Source of the DNA: Puffinus mauretanicus
Lineage: Eukaryota > Chordata > Aves > Procellariiformes > Procellariidae
Reading direction: 5' to 3'
Length of the DNA: 64,000 nt
Assembly: GCA_023333565.1 (NCBI GenBank)
Contig: JAJKFH010000209.1
Coordinates: 3,054,001 to 3,118,000, forward strand
Of this stretch, positions 24,208 through 37,962 are shown piece by piece. The notes below the pieces were generated by a model. It did not search any database, was not told where the DNA came from, and worked only from the letters and a program-made list of their open reading frames with translations. Position 1 is the stretch's first letter, and every line of letters starts with the position of its first letter. Position numbers and translations under genes: made by a program.

Positions 24208-24425
24208 AGAATCATAGAACCATTTAGGTTGGAAAAGACCTTTAAGATCATTGAGTCCAACTGTAAACTTAACACTGCGAAGTCCACCACTAACCCACAT
24301 CCCTAAGTGCCACATCTACAAGTCTTTTTAAATACCTCCAGGGATGGTGACTCAACCACTTCCCTGGGCAGCCTGTTCCAGTGCTTGATAACCCTTTCAG
24401 TGAAGAAATTTTTCCTGGTATCTCC
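24208..24425 (-). mobile_element. CR1 LINE 3' fragment (truncated)
   Basis: This is the 3' end of a CR1 non-LTR retrotransposon on the - strand. It contains the characteristic 'ggttggaaaagacctttaag' block (+ strand), the segment about grouped 'cctccagggatggtgactc', 'ccctgggcagcctgttcca' and 'tttcagtgaagaaatttttcct', and it ends in the ATTCTATGATTCT-type terminus near 24208. It represents the C-terminal end of ORF2 and the 3' UTR. It is heavily 5'-truncated, as most avian CR1 copies are, and is not coding. Confidence 0.93.
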
Positions 24426-24489
24426 ACGTATCGTTCAAGAAAGCTGTCTGTTGTAGGGATTCTGGAAACTTAGGGGTATCTATTTTTTT

Positions 24490-25000
24490 AATAGCACATG
24501 TGGTGGACTTTCTCGGGATCACGGTCCATCAAGTTCTGGGTCATCTGTAGCCACCTCGCTCACAGATCTGCCTTTGTTAGAACTGGAAGCCCGTGGTTTC
24601 CAGTAACCTTTTTGGCAGACGACTGCAGTGTCAATTTATACCTGCCTCAAGTTTTAGAATTTGTGCCCTCCAGAGTCAGCTTGGAGGCAGATGGTGTGGT
24701 GCTATCTCAGGCACTCTGTCCTGGAGCTGAGTATCAGAGCCCCAGCAGCCCCGGACCGAACAGGGGTCTGCCCCCAGGCTGCAAGCAGGACTGCCAGAGC
24801 ATCCCCAGCGTCCCTGTGCTGGAATGAAAACTCAGAGTCAGGCAGGTCTGCGGACAGGTTCTTTGACTCTGACACCGGGTCACACTGTCCTGCATGTCCG
24901 TCCTAGGAAGCTCCTGGCTGCTCCTGACACTGATGTATTGGTCAGTTCCACTGCACAGCGCAAGGTCCAGAAGAACGTGGCCCTCAGGACAGGACATCAT
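24490..25000. other. GC-richer block beside the CR1 fragment, unassigned
   Basis: About 500 bases have distinctly higher GC than the surrounding intron, with open frames of about 80-110 codons on both strands but no recognisable protein similarity. It may be an old transposon remnant or a composite insertion with the neighbouring CR1. I do not recognise a family. Confidence 0.3.
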
Positions 25001-26314
25001 GTTTCGTGATATGTAAACACACACGCGCATACAAGCAGATGTGAAATACATCACAAGCTCCTATTAATGAGATTCCTGCAGAAAATTATTACATTTGATA
25101 GAAAGATTAAGTCCAAAATCAAGTTTCCAAAAATCATAATCTTTTCCCAGATCATGTTCAAGAGTATCAAGTATGACTGGACAATTTTTAAAGGAATACA
25201 GGAACTGTCACTGTAGAGAAGTGTTCTCCAATGCACCAAACTAGTTCAGAAAAGCAGCTTTGCTTCACCCCGAAAGAATGAACTAGAGGAAGAGGGCAGA
25301 ATGATTTAGCCTGGAATGAGATTTCTGGAAGTGAATAGGCAGAACTGATACAAGTGCACTAGAATATAGAATATATACTAGCCATACAGAAGTGTCTGGT
25401 GTTGAATACTTACTGAGTGCATTAGGTAGGAAATGTGGCAAGGACTGGTATCCCTGGTTATTGTTTTTAATGTTTCTAGTTACAGATTTTTCCTATTCAA
25501 ATGTTTTCATACATTAAATTATGTTACTTTTTTTTTTAATACCGATTTAATTAGTTTTAAATTAATTACTTTTAATTATGTTTCCCTTTGGTCTTGACTA
25601 TTTGCACTAGCATAACTATACCACTTATTATACTTCGAAACTGCACCTCATTTCTACTTATGGTTTACACTTTCAAGCAAAGGAGTCTCAGTGTTTTAAC
25701 ATCTCTCAGTCATTCTTTCTGTAGTCCTATCACAACTTCTCTATAATTTTAGAATTTATCTCTGCATATTTTTGCAATTGAGAAGCAAATTTTGAGATAA
25801 CAACTTGCCAAATTAATTTATTCTTACAAAATTTCTTTTATTTAGATTTACAGCTTTTCCACAGAAGCATTTTGATTTATTCGTTATTAAATACTGAACA
25901 AGGAATTTCAAGTGTTACACATTCTTCTTCTCCTTCTCTCCTATGTTATCACTGCAGAATGTCTTACAACATCAATGAAAGACAGCACAGGGTACAAAAC
26001 ACACCACTGCCATCCAGTACTACTTGTTCATGCTGAGAAACAAAGGTCAACACAATAAAGTGTTACTCATTCAACAACTGTCTCTATCATTAGTTACCTT
26101 AATCCCAGAACCAGTGTTAGTGCTTCATGCAGACCTGAGGTTAGTAAAAGACTAAAACTTTAAGAAGATGTAGTGGTCATTTCTCAAATCAGTGTGAAAT
26201 TCTTTTTAGTGTGAACAAGGGCAACAAGGAAAGTTCGCATACAATTTGGTTACAAGCTTAGTGCTCTAGTAAAAGTAAGAGGAACAAAGGGGTTTTTTGG
26301 ACACTTTGTCTTAC

Positions 26315-26345
26315 CTTCAGATAAACAGAACTGATATTTAATGAT
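26315..26345 (-). CDS. RALGAPA1: RALGAPA1 alternative 31-nt exon with stop (short C-terminus)
   Basis: A strong acceptor (TTTCCCCTCTTTTTAG) ends at 26346 and a GTAAGA donor follows 26315. Joined to the exon ending at 27003, the split codon becomes Asp, followed by His and TAA at 26338-26340, so the protein ends LPSETDH. Human RALGAPA1 canonical protein ends LPSDADH as I remember it, which makes this the orthologous exon. The stop lies 23 bases before the exon end, too close to the last junction for typical nonsense-mediated decay. Inclusion gives the short isoform. Skipping gives the 50-residue tail at 18096-18250. Confidence 0.85.
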
Positions 26346-26940
26346 CTAAAAAGAGGGGAAATAAAATAATGAAATAATCATAAGGAGTTCAAGAAATTTC
26401 AGAACAGGAAGGCCTTGAGTTACTCATTTTCTTTTACCGATTTTCTCATTAGTAACTGAAAATGCAGTATCCTTTTATAAAACAGGTATTTTACTGGAAG
26501 GCAAAAATGACCTTAAAAACAACTTTGCACCTAATAACCTGGAAACAAAACTGATGATTGCAAGGCTCTCAGTTTTCCAATTTAAAACTTTACATTCTAA
26601 AAACGCAGTGAGCCTTAAAACTTTCCTGTGAGGAAGGACAGTACTTTGTACTTAGATTAAAGAATGTGTCTACCTGAACTAGCCTGGATGAAGGAGTACC
26701 AACACTTCCATGGAGACTTTATACAAGGGAACGTGATAAAATTCACTGTAAAAATACAGGGTCTGGTTGCTACATTAAAGCAGCTTGCCAAATCTTAATG
26801 CCAGGCATTGGCTCATGATGCCAGGCAACAGAATAAACATTTAAAAGCAACTTTGCCCAGGTCCTCAAATACGTACATATAGTCTTTTCGATTAATGGTA
26901 ACTCTTAATGATGTGCGAAGGCCTGAATTTTTAGTCTTTA

Positions 26941-27132
<192 letters not shown>

Positions 27133-28063
27133 TTAGCCAAGAATTAAGGAGCAATTTATGTAATGTACTGTAACTGCTAAATGTCAGTGCCTAGTAATTT
27201 TTGTTAAATACGTATCATGTATTTCAGTGACTGTACACACTTCTTTTTAATTCTTTATATAACTATGATATTATCTGATGCACTGAAGTAATATTAACTG
27301 TAAGATAAACACGATTACTGTAAATCTTATGGTTCAACTATCTTTTTTTCACGCGTGATGCAAAACTTCCTGAAAATTTTTTCAAACAACAGCAACTGAA
27401 ATACTCTCTTTTAAGTAACTGATTTGGCTGTACTCTGGTCACAATTACATATAAAAACGTTACAATTTTTAAGAGGTATAGCATGAAAAATAACATTAGC
27501 ATTAACAAAATAAATGATTTTGCACTTTTCCGTAACAAACTGCTTCATAATCCCTAAACACACACACATGCAGTTAAGATAAACACAGAGCTAAATTTGA
27601 GTATTGGGAAAAACACCTCGTCAATTATGCTGTTAAAACAAGCAAGAATATTTGTAAAGAATCCACAGGACCCTTAAATACTGGCTAACAGGGTGTCGGC
27701 AGGGCACTGACAGCAAAATACTGTACTTCTTCCTTTTCCCTGTGTTCTCCCTCTCTGATATTATTGACAAGAGACTGGTATCTTGAAGTGTTGTTGCTTT
27801 TGAAGAACCCTCTCCAGGCTTTTTGTTCCAGCAGGCCTGATTGTGCTGTTAGCACAGAGAGAGCGAGAAAAAGAGAGAATATTTCTGCTGTTCACGAAAG
27901 CAACTATGGAAATGGCTGTCAAAATGTAGAGCAGCAGGCAGCAACATACAATTATCAAGAAAAACTACCATGCTGACTTCATGTCGTATAGTTCCTGAAC
28001 TGAGAAATCACTTAACCTTTTCTCTCACAACTTTCAAAGTCCTCCAGCTGGACTCAATACGTT

Positions 28064-28130
28064 GAATAAGGGAGTTATCCAGTTATCTCACAGATAACTG
28101 AATGAGGGAGTTATCCAGTTATCTCACAGA
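28064..28130. repeat. 36-base tandem duplication containing a small palindrome
   Basis: A unit of 36 bases (28064-28099) is repeated at 28100-28130, with one mismatch over the 31 bases visible in the second copy. The first copy contains AGTTATC and its complement GATAACT flanking TCACA, a potential 7-bp stem. The high identity implies a recent local duplication. Confidence 0.9.
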
Positions 28131-30879
28131 ACCGTAAAACGATCAGAAATTTTCCCTGGCATTTATCCTTGTGCACACTTTATTTTCATATTTTATTTGT
28201 AGATAGTGAGATCATTTTCTCCTTACACAGTTCTCTTTTCCTAAAAAGAAAACCCAAACAAATCGGCATGCTGTGGAGGAATGCACTCAGAACCAGCTTC
28301 TTGAAGTTCTGACTCAGGTTTGCTGCTCTTTCTGGGGGGAACAGGGACAGTGAGGAAACCACCTTTCTGACTCAATTTCACCATCTGTAACATGGGGATA
28401 ATATTGATCTCACACACATTTTTTAGCAATCCAAACATAAAAACTGCATTACAAGTGATAAACATTTTTAATAAGAAGTGTTAACATTTAAAATAAATAA
28501 CTATACTATTTTCAGTTATGATAAGCAATAAAATTGTCAGCCCCAAATTACAGCTGGAAACAATACCCTTCATCTTAGCTTTTAAAACCATACTTCAACA
28601 ATTACGGAACTTTTCCTAGGAAACCTTTTTGCAGTTGTTTTCTGTACCATATTTACAGTAGATTTTGCAGTATATTTAAAGATGAAAAAATGTATAGAGA
28701 ATACATTATCTGAAAAGAACTTCCAGTGAATAAATCAATCTTCACTGTATTTCCTTAGACCACAACTTGGTTACATAGTGAAACAAGTTTCCCTCCGAAA
28801 TCTGTGTTCCGAATTCTTTCTGGATCTTGAGACAGCTGAACCTCAGCAGAAGTCTCAGGTTGGAGAAGCTATAATAGAAGCACTGGGACAAGAGAAAATA
28901 TAAAAATCTCCCATTGTAACAGTTCTTAGGTTGGGGGATAAACACAGTATTGAGCCTTAACAGAGGCAAGTAATATAGCACAGTTTTTAAGAGGCTATGT
29001 ATAAGTGGTAGACGATGAAACTGATGGTTGAAGTCTAAATAATACTACGTATCTCACAACTTGTTGAAAAGCACTTTTTTCATTGGGGGAGATTCACAGC
29101 TGCTGAATTTTCTGCAGTTAATAGAGTCCTTTGATTCACAGCAGTGCCCCTTGCACAAAAAATACTGGCCTTTGTGTATTACCAGAAACTAATTTTCTAT
29201 TTGGCTGAAAAGGGAAAAATGGGGTTATTGCTTCTCCCTCCTACAGAGCTTTTCATTATGCCTGATGCACTCAACTTCTAAGCTCTTCTGAGAAAAAAAA
29301 ATAACTGAAGAGGCAAGAGGTAGAAAAATGAGCTTGTTAGCACATTAGAAGTGAAGTATCTTGGTGGGCCCTAGAAATTCCCAGTGGTGTGTTAACTTAT
29401 CACTCTATGCATGCTGGCACTGATAGTCTTCCAATTGATCACTCTCTTTTCGCACCAAAGGTGCTGCCAGGAAGCAAAGGCTGAAGGCCCACAGGAGAAC
29501 AGGCTGCTATCAAAACAAGCTGTTTTTAAAAGTCTGCTTGAATGGGTAAAATGTTCATGAAAAAGTAGGGTGGAGACACCTACCTGCTTTTAAAATGCTC
29601 TACTTTCAGAGGTCTCTAAAGGAAACCTTTTAGTTTATCCTATTATATCCAAAGCTTATACACAAATAAGGCAAAAATGAAGGAAAGTTACTGCTTTGAA
29701 CGTGACAAGGACATTCACATTCTCCAGTCTAGGTACCTATCTCCTAACCAAATAAAGCAGTCTCGACACAGATGTTGACTGAGGAGGATAATGATGTTTT
29801 CGTTACACAGTGGAGAGGACATGCTTGTATCAGTTCTAGAAGTCTAATTCAAATGCACACTTAGTACACCCAGAGAAAAGTAATTCAGCTAGCCAGGTTG
29901 CCGCTTGTCCTAACAATCCACAAAACCATCTGCAGCTTGTTAAAAACAGAACCCTGCTTAAAAACAAAACAATAATCTGATGCGAACGCCAAGTCCAAAG
30001 CTTGCTGTATTCTGCACTAAGAAATTACATAGTCTCCTCAGAAGAACTCCTTTTCTGTATGAGAAACTGAGTAGCCGAGATTTGGATACTTTTATCTTCT
30101 ATTCACTTATACTCTGAGAACATTCTAGTATTTTAAAACTTCAAATTTGTATGCTGTTGTGGCTGAGATAATCTAGTTCTACACTGTATTTGAATGCAAC
30201 TATCTGCAAGAGTGACCATAAAGCCATGGTAGTTAATTTCTATGTTATTTCAAACAGGCTAGACATTTATTTCTTTAAAAAGCTGCTCTCTAGGGAAGAG
30301 TTATTAGCAAGTATAAATTGAGTGGCACATACAAACTCAATGGCTAGTAATAATAGGGCAATGCAAGCTGTATTCTTATGGCCAGTGGATGTTGCCACTG
30401 GCATCAGCAATTAAGATGGAACGGGAATGATGCATGGACAAACCAATGGAGGAAGACTCTGGCACAGAGAGTGACTAAACACTTAAACAACAGTGTTGTG
30501 AGCTTTCTGCTTCTGAAGAAGGTGCTAACTGGAACAAAAGAGACCAGATAAAAAGGTAAGATATACATTAAAGCATTCACCCAAATCTGTCAGCTAAAAA
30601 CTTGTAGATATATAATCTGCAAAAAGTGTAACAAAAAATCTAATTACTTCATTATACTTTTTCAGAAGATATTGTTCTGAAAAATACAATCAGTACAAGA
30701 AAAAAATCAGGAATCGTACCTTTATAGGTTATTCAGGTTGTAGTCACTCCAGCTAAAGCTTCATTTGCATTACAATACATTTTACTTATTTTCTAAATCT
30801 GCAATTATTTCTATTAATACTGAAAATACTGTACTTTCCATTATTACTGTAAATATGCGATTTTTTTAGAACTGTTGAT

Positions 30880-32150
30880 TTGCACTTGGGAACAAGCACC
30901 GAAATCCTGGCTGTCAGATCACCTACTTATACTTAATCTGTCTGAAAAACATCTCATGTCTTCACCTAATAGCTCTCCATCACTCTTGATTGTATCACTT
31001 TCTTTTTTAACTCAAGCCCTATTTAGATTCCTATGGCAGAATATATCTACACCTTGCAGATTCTTTTTGCATAATCTAAGCTAAAACTTTTTCTAACCAT
31101 CTACATGAACAAATTATCTAGGCTCTTACTTCACATTTTAGTTACTGCCATATCTTTTCTCTGGCCTCAACAAATGAATTTTTATTCCTCCTTATATCTA
31201 CTCGGAGCATTGCAAAGCCCACTTTCTGAACATACTGCTTAGATGGGGCATTCTCTTCAGATATCGCCATCAGTCTGACACTCCCTAGCACAAATGCAGG
31301 CTACTTATTTTAACTTTATAGTCCATACCTATTTGATCAATTTTATCAAAACTATTCTTGCCTCCAGTCAGTTAACACAGATAGTCACTCTCAACCACCT
31401 TGACATTTTTGGACAGGCACTTTTGTACTTTTTTCCACATAGCTTCTTACGCCGAGCACCAGGTCTCTGTAAGTGTCCACAAAACAATCCCCTCTCAAAC
31501 TCTCACCTTTGCTATGACATTTATCAAAAAAGAAAAAGGAAAACACCTTGGAAGACTTAAGTCCGTTGCTGTGTAGGTCACGCAACTATTTATGCTGTCT
31601 ACTACTGTTTCACATTTCCCTGAATTTTGTATCTGCCTTCATTTGCTGTCTTCAGTTTTATACTTGGCTTTTTTACCTCTGGGGGACAAACAACATCTGT
31701 CTTGTGCTGTACTCCATCTCAGTATAATGAGACTGGGGTCTATGCTAAGGATATATATGTGCCACAATAATACAAGCAAAACAGCTCTCCTCCTTGCATT
31801 TTTATCCACCATCTTAATCTTCTTCCTTTATATCCAAAACAATTCCCTCACATTGCCCATTTTTTTTTATCCATGGCTTTGTCATCCTTCAATTTGGTGA
31901 GGAAATCTGTTTGCTACGTTTTCCCACATCTGTAGTTGTTCAATATTTATTTTTTCCTTTCCTGTAATTTTAACCACGCAGTCTCCACAAAATCCCATAC
32001 TTCCCATTGTTCAGCCTCTTCTACTGTCTCCATCTTTCAAGTCCTTCTGTTGAATTCATCTCCTCATAGTCATTTCCATAGATTCATTGTCATTCTGACT
32101 ACACATTTTCTTTCCATTCTTCTTATTCACACCTCTCAGTTTTAGAACAG
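30880..32150. other. Strand-asymmetric (pyrimidine-rich on +) stretch, unassigned
   Basis: For about 1.2 kb the + strand is noticeably enriched in C and T (purine-rich in the RALGAPA1 transcript), with many small CT-rich words. No family or exon is recognised. It could be an old insertion whose parent element was base-skewed. Confidence 0.3.
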
Positions 32151-35100
32151 AATAAAATGCACTACAATAAATCTACCTAGTATTTTGCAGTTAAAGAAGA
32201 GTGGATGCATGATTACAATGTTACAATCAACCAGGGAATACCAATCCTAAAATGTCATTAACCTGTGGCTGAAAAAAATGAAGAAAAAACAGTTTCAACA
32301 TGGAGTAAAATTTCAAGACTTTAATTAAGGATATGGCACTTCACAATTCTGTCATCTGTCTATTACCAGAGCATCTAAATGCTAGATTCACAAAAGGGCT
32401 GGAGAAGAAATCCTAGTGCCTGCTCCAAAGACCATTTGATAACAAATGCTTCCTGAGCAGGGACTGGAATCCAGGGACTCTCCTCTCCCAGGAAAGTACC
32501 GTAACTATTAGGCTATACAGATGAGCATGTACTTTCCCTGTGATTCAGAGAAGATCTTATTTTATGAAACGAAGAGCAATTTCAGCAGTTAACGGAGTGT
32601 GCCTGATTACAAAATGTCCTCGGTCCCAATGGTTAGAACAGTTTTGTAAGAGGCAGGAGATGTGGCCTCAAAATTGGAAACTGCTCTCTCATTTCCTGGC
32701 TGATTGATATAACCAGGGAGTTACCTCCTGTTGTGTTTGTGTGGGCTCTAATCCACTGAGTATACCTTAAAAACTCTTAGCATCGCTGCCTTGCAGGTCA
32801 GATGAGCAAAGAAATACCTGCCTACTCAACGGATAAAGAGGGGCATGAACTGGGCATTTGGCTGTTCAGGATATAGCAAGGACTCAGGCAGCTCTAGTGT
32901 GTGCTGAAGTGGGCAGATCTCCAGGGAAGGGTGGCAGTGAAAGCTTTAGATACCTGTGAAATTCAGAGGCATCCAAGAGTAGGCATTTGCTGTGTGGCGA
33001 TTCTCATCATCTGTATTTTAGACTCAGGCACCTATAGGGCCAGTAGGGAGGAACTTGGGTCAGATCAATAGAGTAGTTATATGCTTAACTGCTCTCAAGA
33101 CTTTTGGAAAAAAAAAGACAAGAGAATGTTTTATCAAGACAGATTTCCTAAGCAGCTTCTGGAGGGAAGCATTATGCTGGGGAACCTACTCAATGACAGA
33201 AAGTTAAAAAAGTGCTGAAGAGATGTATAGTTCGTTGATACACTAAAGTGGTGATGGAAATATTTCTAATGTCTGAAAAACCTCTTTAAAAGGTCAATAT
33301 TTCATTTGTCCAATGGAATTTAAAACGAATGCATTTGTGAAGCACCTAAAGTCACCAAAGGCAGAAACCCCGTATTTTTCCAAAAGTCAAAAGAAAGTAT
33401 TTATCACTTCAAATTCCACAATAAAATGTTATGCCTCAGCTTCCATTTTAATACATGACTTCAAGATGATGTCTGGATGGTTTAAAGTGCATCAAGATCA
33501 CTACAGTTCAGGAAATATGCTAGAACTATGAAGTTCCAAGTTGTAAGCTCAACAGTGCTGCAGGCATTCCTACACCCCTACCGATGCGCTGGTCAAGTCC
33601 AGTAGACTGATAACACAACTTTTTTTTTTTCTTTTTTTTAGGGAAAAAAAAAGAAAAGTCAGAATTATAACAAAAGGACTCCCTTTGTGAAAGGGAGTAA
33701 AAATGTGGGCTCTTCACTCAATTTTTTCCATCCCTCTGACTCTCATTCAGAAAAACTGAACATAAACCAAAATGAAATACTTCCATGAAAGTTTTATTCA
33801 TAAATATATATATGTGCACACCTGTGTAGTGTATCACAATGTAACTGTGTACTGGAATATGTGATCACAATACTGAGGTACGTAGCACCTGAGATTTTTT
33901 GATTCCAGTGCTAGGAATGATCGCCTAGAAATACCTCTCAGAAAAAAGCCAGAGAATGCATTTCTAAATAGCAAGATGGACTCTTTCAGGTTAAATTACA
34001 AACTACTGTCAGAAATACATGTACAGCTGCATTCCTGGCAGTTCCAACTGTTAGCAAAATCAGCCAGGAAGTCAATATATATTGATATGATTGTGGAGAG
34101 TATGACTGTGTCAGCCAGGCATTTGGAAAATAATTTAGACAAGCAGAAACCAAAGCAGTGCTCCATCCTTAACTGGAAAATGAAAATCCACCACCCAGAG
34201 ATACTTGCTTGTAGGATCAATGGACACCTGCAAGAGGTTTTTTAATTGCATGTATACACTATTTATATAAAAAAGATTAAAAATATTTTAAGAAAAGCTA
34301 CATAGGATGGCACCCTCTTGTTTACTACATTTGCCCCCTCAGCAAATTTAGAAGCACCTCTTCTCTTCTAGAAAAAACCCAAATCTGTAGTATTGTCAAC
34401 ATACAAAAATGCTCCCAGGATATTAAAGACCAAAGGAAACAAAGAAACAGTGAGGCACAACAAATAGCATATGTTGGTAGGAGATTTTAAGTTTCTTGCT
34501 CCCTGGCCTGAGAAGGTGTGCAAACCCCACAGAATTAATTGCTACAGTTTGAGGTACTTAAAATGATGAAAGCGTCAATTTTATTGGGCAGGTTTTTCCT
34601 AGTAAATTACAATTCCTGAAATCAAAATGTGAAAGGAGGACTGCCTCCAGTGAAAAGATAACAAGTACAGGTGAGGACCAACGTTTTAGAGAAGCTGAAA
34701 GGAAAAGTTAGCCATAGCAGAATTTGACTTCTAAAGGAAGACAGGACAAAATCCACACATGACAGAAATGGAAGTTTTTTCTGGGAAATCTCACCCTGAA
34801 AGAAGAGATTGTGCAGTGGTTGTCAAACCAGCTGAACCCATACTGAGTCACAGCAATCTGTACTTTGTTGGCTCTTAGAATTAAGGATGTAAGTCAGGCT
34901 GCTATTGATCCAGTGTTGGAAGCCCTGCACCTAACTGCGTTTTGTATGTAGGCGGGTGATCAGTATCAACCGGCCACACTGAGAGGAATAGTTAAAGTTC
35001 TCTTATATTCTGAAAAGTGACTCTGTAGAACTGGCATCATGGTGTTCCCTATTTATTGCATTTCAGTGATTTCCATATCTAGTTTGCATGGTATACAAAT

Positions 35101-37939
35101 AAAGAGATTATTTTTTCCAACTGCAACTTCTATTTACTCAAGTCAACTTGATATCTCAAAGTCAGCCTGGGTTCTTTTCTGTTCCTTTAATACTGCCAGT
35201 ATTGAAAATGGCATATAAATATTTTGCTCTGCGCATTCGTTTACACAGGTATACTGTAAATGAAAGCAGCTTCTGCGTATGCAGTTGGAACTTAGCCACA
35301 ATACGGATGACTCATAAAGCAGAATTCAGTTCATTCTCCTCATATTGGATGCAAGTTATTTAGGTGAAAGAGAAGAAAAAAATTACTATGCTTGACACTA
35401 CTGAACAGGTGAAAGAATTAATAATTTTATAGTCTTCTAAGGTGATTTTTGTCTCCACTGAAACCATATTTTCAATATTAATGACAGCACTTTTGCAATA
35501 AAATGTAACAATCTATTTTCTTCCTCATAAAAAGGGAACATAAAACTCAGAGGACAAAGTTGTATTTTTAAAATAAACTTTTAAGTTGCATTTCATGAAA
35601 ATATTTTGAAACTGCAGAAGGGACTTGGTGTTAATTATCCAAACCCACAAATTTTAAGTAGTAATGTATATATATGACAATCTACTAACTAATGTAGATG
35701 TCATAAAAAAATGAAAATAAATATGAAAAACAAATGACAGACTAAAACTGTAGAATTTAAGCAAACATAAAATGTAATATCTAACATCCTCAATAAAAAT
35801 CTTTTTCAATACAAGTTGTAACTGCAAAAGGGCTTTCTGAGGCAATTTCTGAGGTATATTTCTTCATGAAGAAAACAAGGGAATACATAATAAATCCATA
35901 CAAATTAATCCCATCATTCCAGATCTTGCAATTTGTTTCCAATGCACATCGTTACATCATTCTTTAAATGAATATAATGAAAATTACTTTTTATTTTGTA
36001 TACTACTAAAAAGTTCAATAAATTTGTAATAAATTAAAAGTTATTGGGCAAATTATAACAACACATATTTTTGCCATTTAGAGGCTTTTTTCTTCAAGAA
36101 TACTGATCTTACAGCTAAAGTAGATTACTTCCAGTTTATCTATCCTATAGTTAAATGGTCAAAAGTCCTGCAAGGTAAGCACAGACTAGATAAAGTTGCA
36201 GCCACTGAGTGTTTCCAAGTCAATGCTACTGCTTTCTGCCTAGTTTACTAACACATTATATATTGAAAGGCATTGACTTTATCTGAATTTATATAAGAAT
36301 CTTCATTTTTACAGCGTGAGCACTTTCAAAATTGCTAATTTACTGCAAGAAATTGTAATTGATGCTCACATTTTCATTGGAAAACCCAATACATTTAACA
36401 TTCTGCAGTACTGTCCTTCTAGGAAAATCCTTGATATATTGTTTATTTTTATGTTGTTCCATCAGGTCTTACAGCTAACTAAATTCTTCAGTGGTTTATA
36501 ACATCATCTAGGAAGAAAAAGCTGTGATTCATCAGCGCAGACAAAGCTGGGCTTTAATCCATTCCTATAACCATATTGCCAAGTCTATATTGTTTACATT
36601 GCGTCTCAATTAAGAGACAGGCAGGACACCTGGTACTTCTTTATCTAAGTCCCACGGGCTGCCAGATGACTCAAAATCCATAACAGGTGCTAAGGCAGTG
36701 TGAGTGTAGCACCATTAACACAAGCTGGAATTGGATAAAATTTGGACTATGCTTAACCACTTAAAACACTCAATTATGAAATGAAAAATGTAACCACTCT
36801 GCACCAAGCTCCTTTACAAAAGGCACTTATAAAGATATGTAGAATTAGAGTGCAAGTGTAATGGACTTAACAAATTTTAATTTAATATAAATATTCTCCA
36901 AAATAAACTATACAAAGACCAGCTATATAAAAAAGTTATCTTTTTAAGATAACCCTATAAAAATATTATGAGACTATACTTAGTGAATTGAACGAATTCT
37001 AATTCTGATCATCTGCTTAGGCAGCAAAAAACCCTGATGCTCAGACTTCTAGCAATGTCAAAGTTAAGGGACAAAAATCTGAATTAATAATACTTTACTG
37101 AATTCTTGTACTCTGTAGAACCCAGAAGTTATTTTATTTTAAGGACATTTGCAAATGAAAGCATCCTATGGAAGGATTTTAAAAACAAGGTTCAAGTGAA
37201 AAGCTATAGGATAAAAGATACTCCTTTGCACTGAAAAATCCCACTGTAGATCTCTTTTCAGCACTTTTTCAGCCAAAGTGACTGAACTAAGTATTAAGCT
37301 TAGACACTGACAGAACACACACCTCATGAGAGAAAAAATGAGTATCAGAAATTTTACAGTGGACAATTACTTAAGAACTATCTGTATCTAAATGCGCAGT
37401 AATCCAATTAAGTTTCTATTTAATATTGTAATTATCAAGAACACAATATAGTGATTTTATTACCAGAGTAAGCAGTAACAAAGTACAGTAAACTGTCATT
37501 TAAGACAGTGTCATAGTATCTATGATAAGCAGCATATTGGCTTAAACTAATGCACTATATGCCTCTAGGGAATGACAGGCTCAGAGACTGGGTTTTAACA
37601 TCAGAATCTATCCATTAATCTTGACTTAAATATAATCTACTCTGCAGTAAGAGGAAGAATGGGCATTCAATGAATTATCTGTTTGAAATATAGCAGGAGC
37701 ATATTAACACAAACATATAGTAGAAAGGCTCAGTTTTGCTGCCATTTACTGTGTATTTGTTGGGTTTACAAACCCATGCATTTTAGCATGAAATTAAAAA
37801 TATAGTAAGATCAAATGGCTAGCAGTATCAGAAGGACGAATACCTCAACACTATCACAGATTACTCATTAAATTTACTGGCTGTGTGGTCAGAAGACTAA
37901 TGACACTATTTGCAAATACCCCACTCGTCCACGTTACTG

Positions 37940-37962
37940 CTCCGTAGTAACAGGCTACGGAG
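37940..37962. repeat. Perfect 8-bp inverted repeat
   Basis: CTCCGTAG at 37940-37947 and its exact complement CTACGGAG at 37955-37962 flank a 7-base loop. It lies in a GC-richer pocket (about 37900-38380) of an otherwise AT-rich intron. Function unknown. Confidence 0.7.

Noticed and set aside
24067..24315. 82-codon open frame on - overlapping the CR1 fragment
   Set aside because: It runs through the CR1 3' terminus and is not a host gene.
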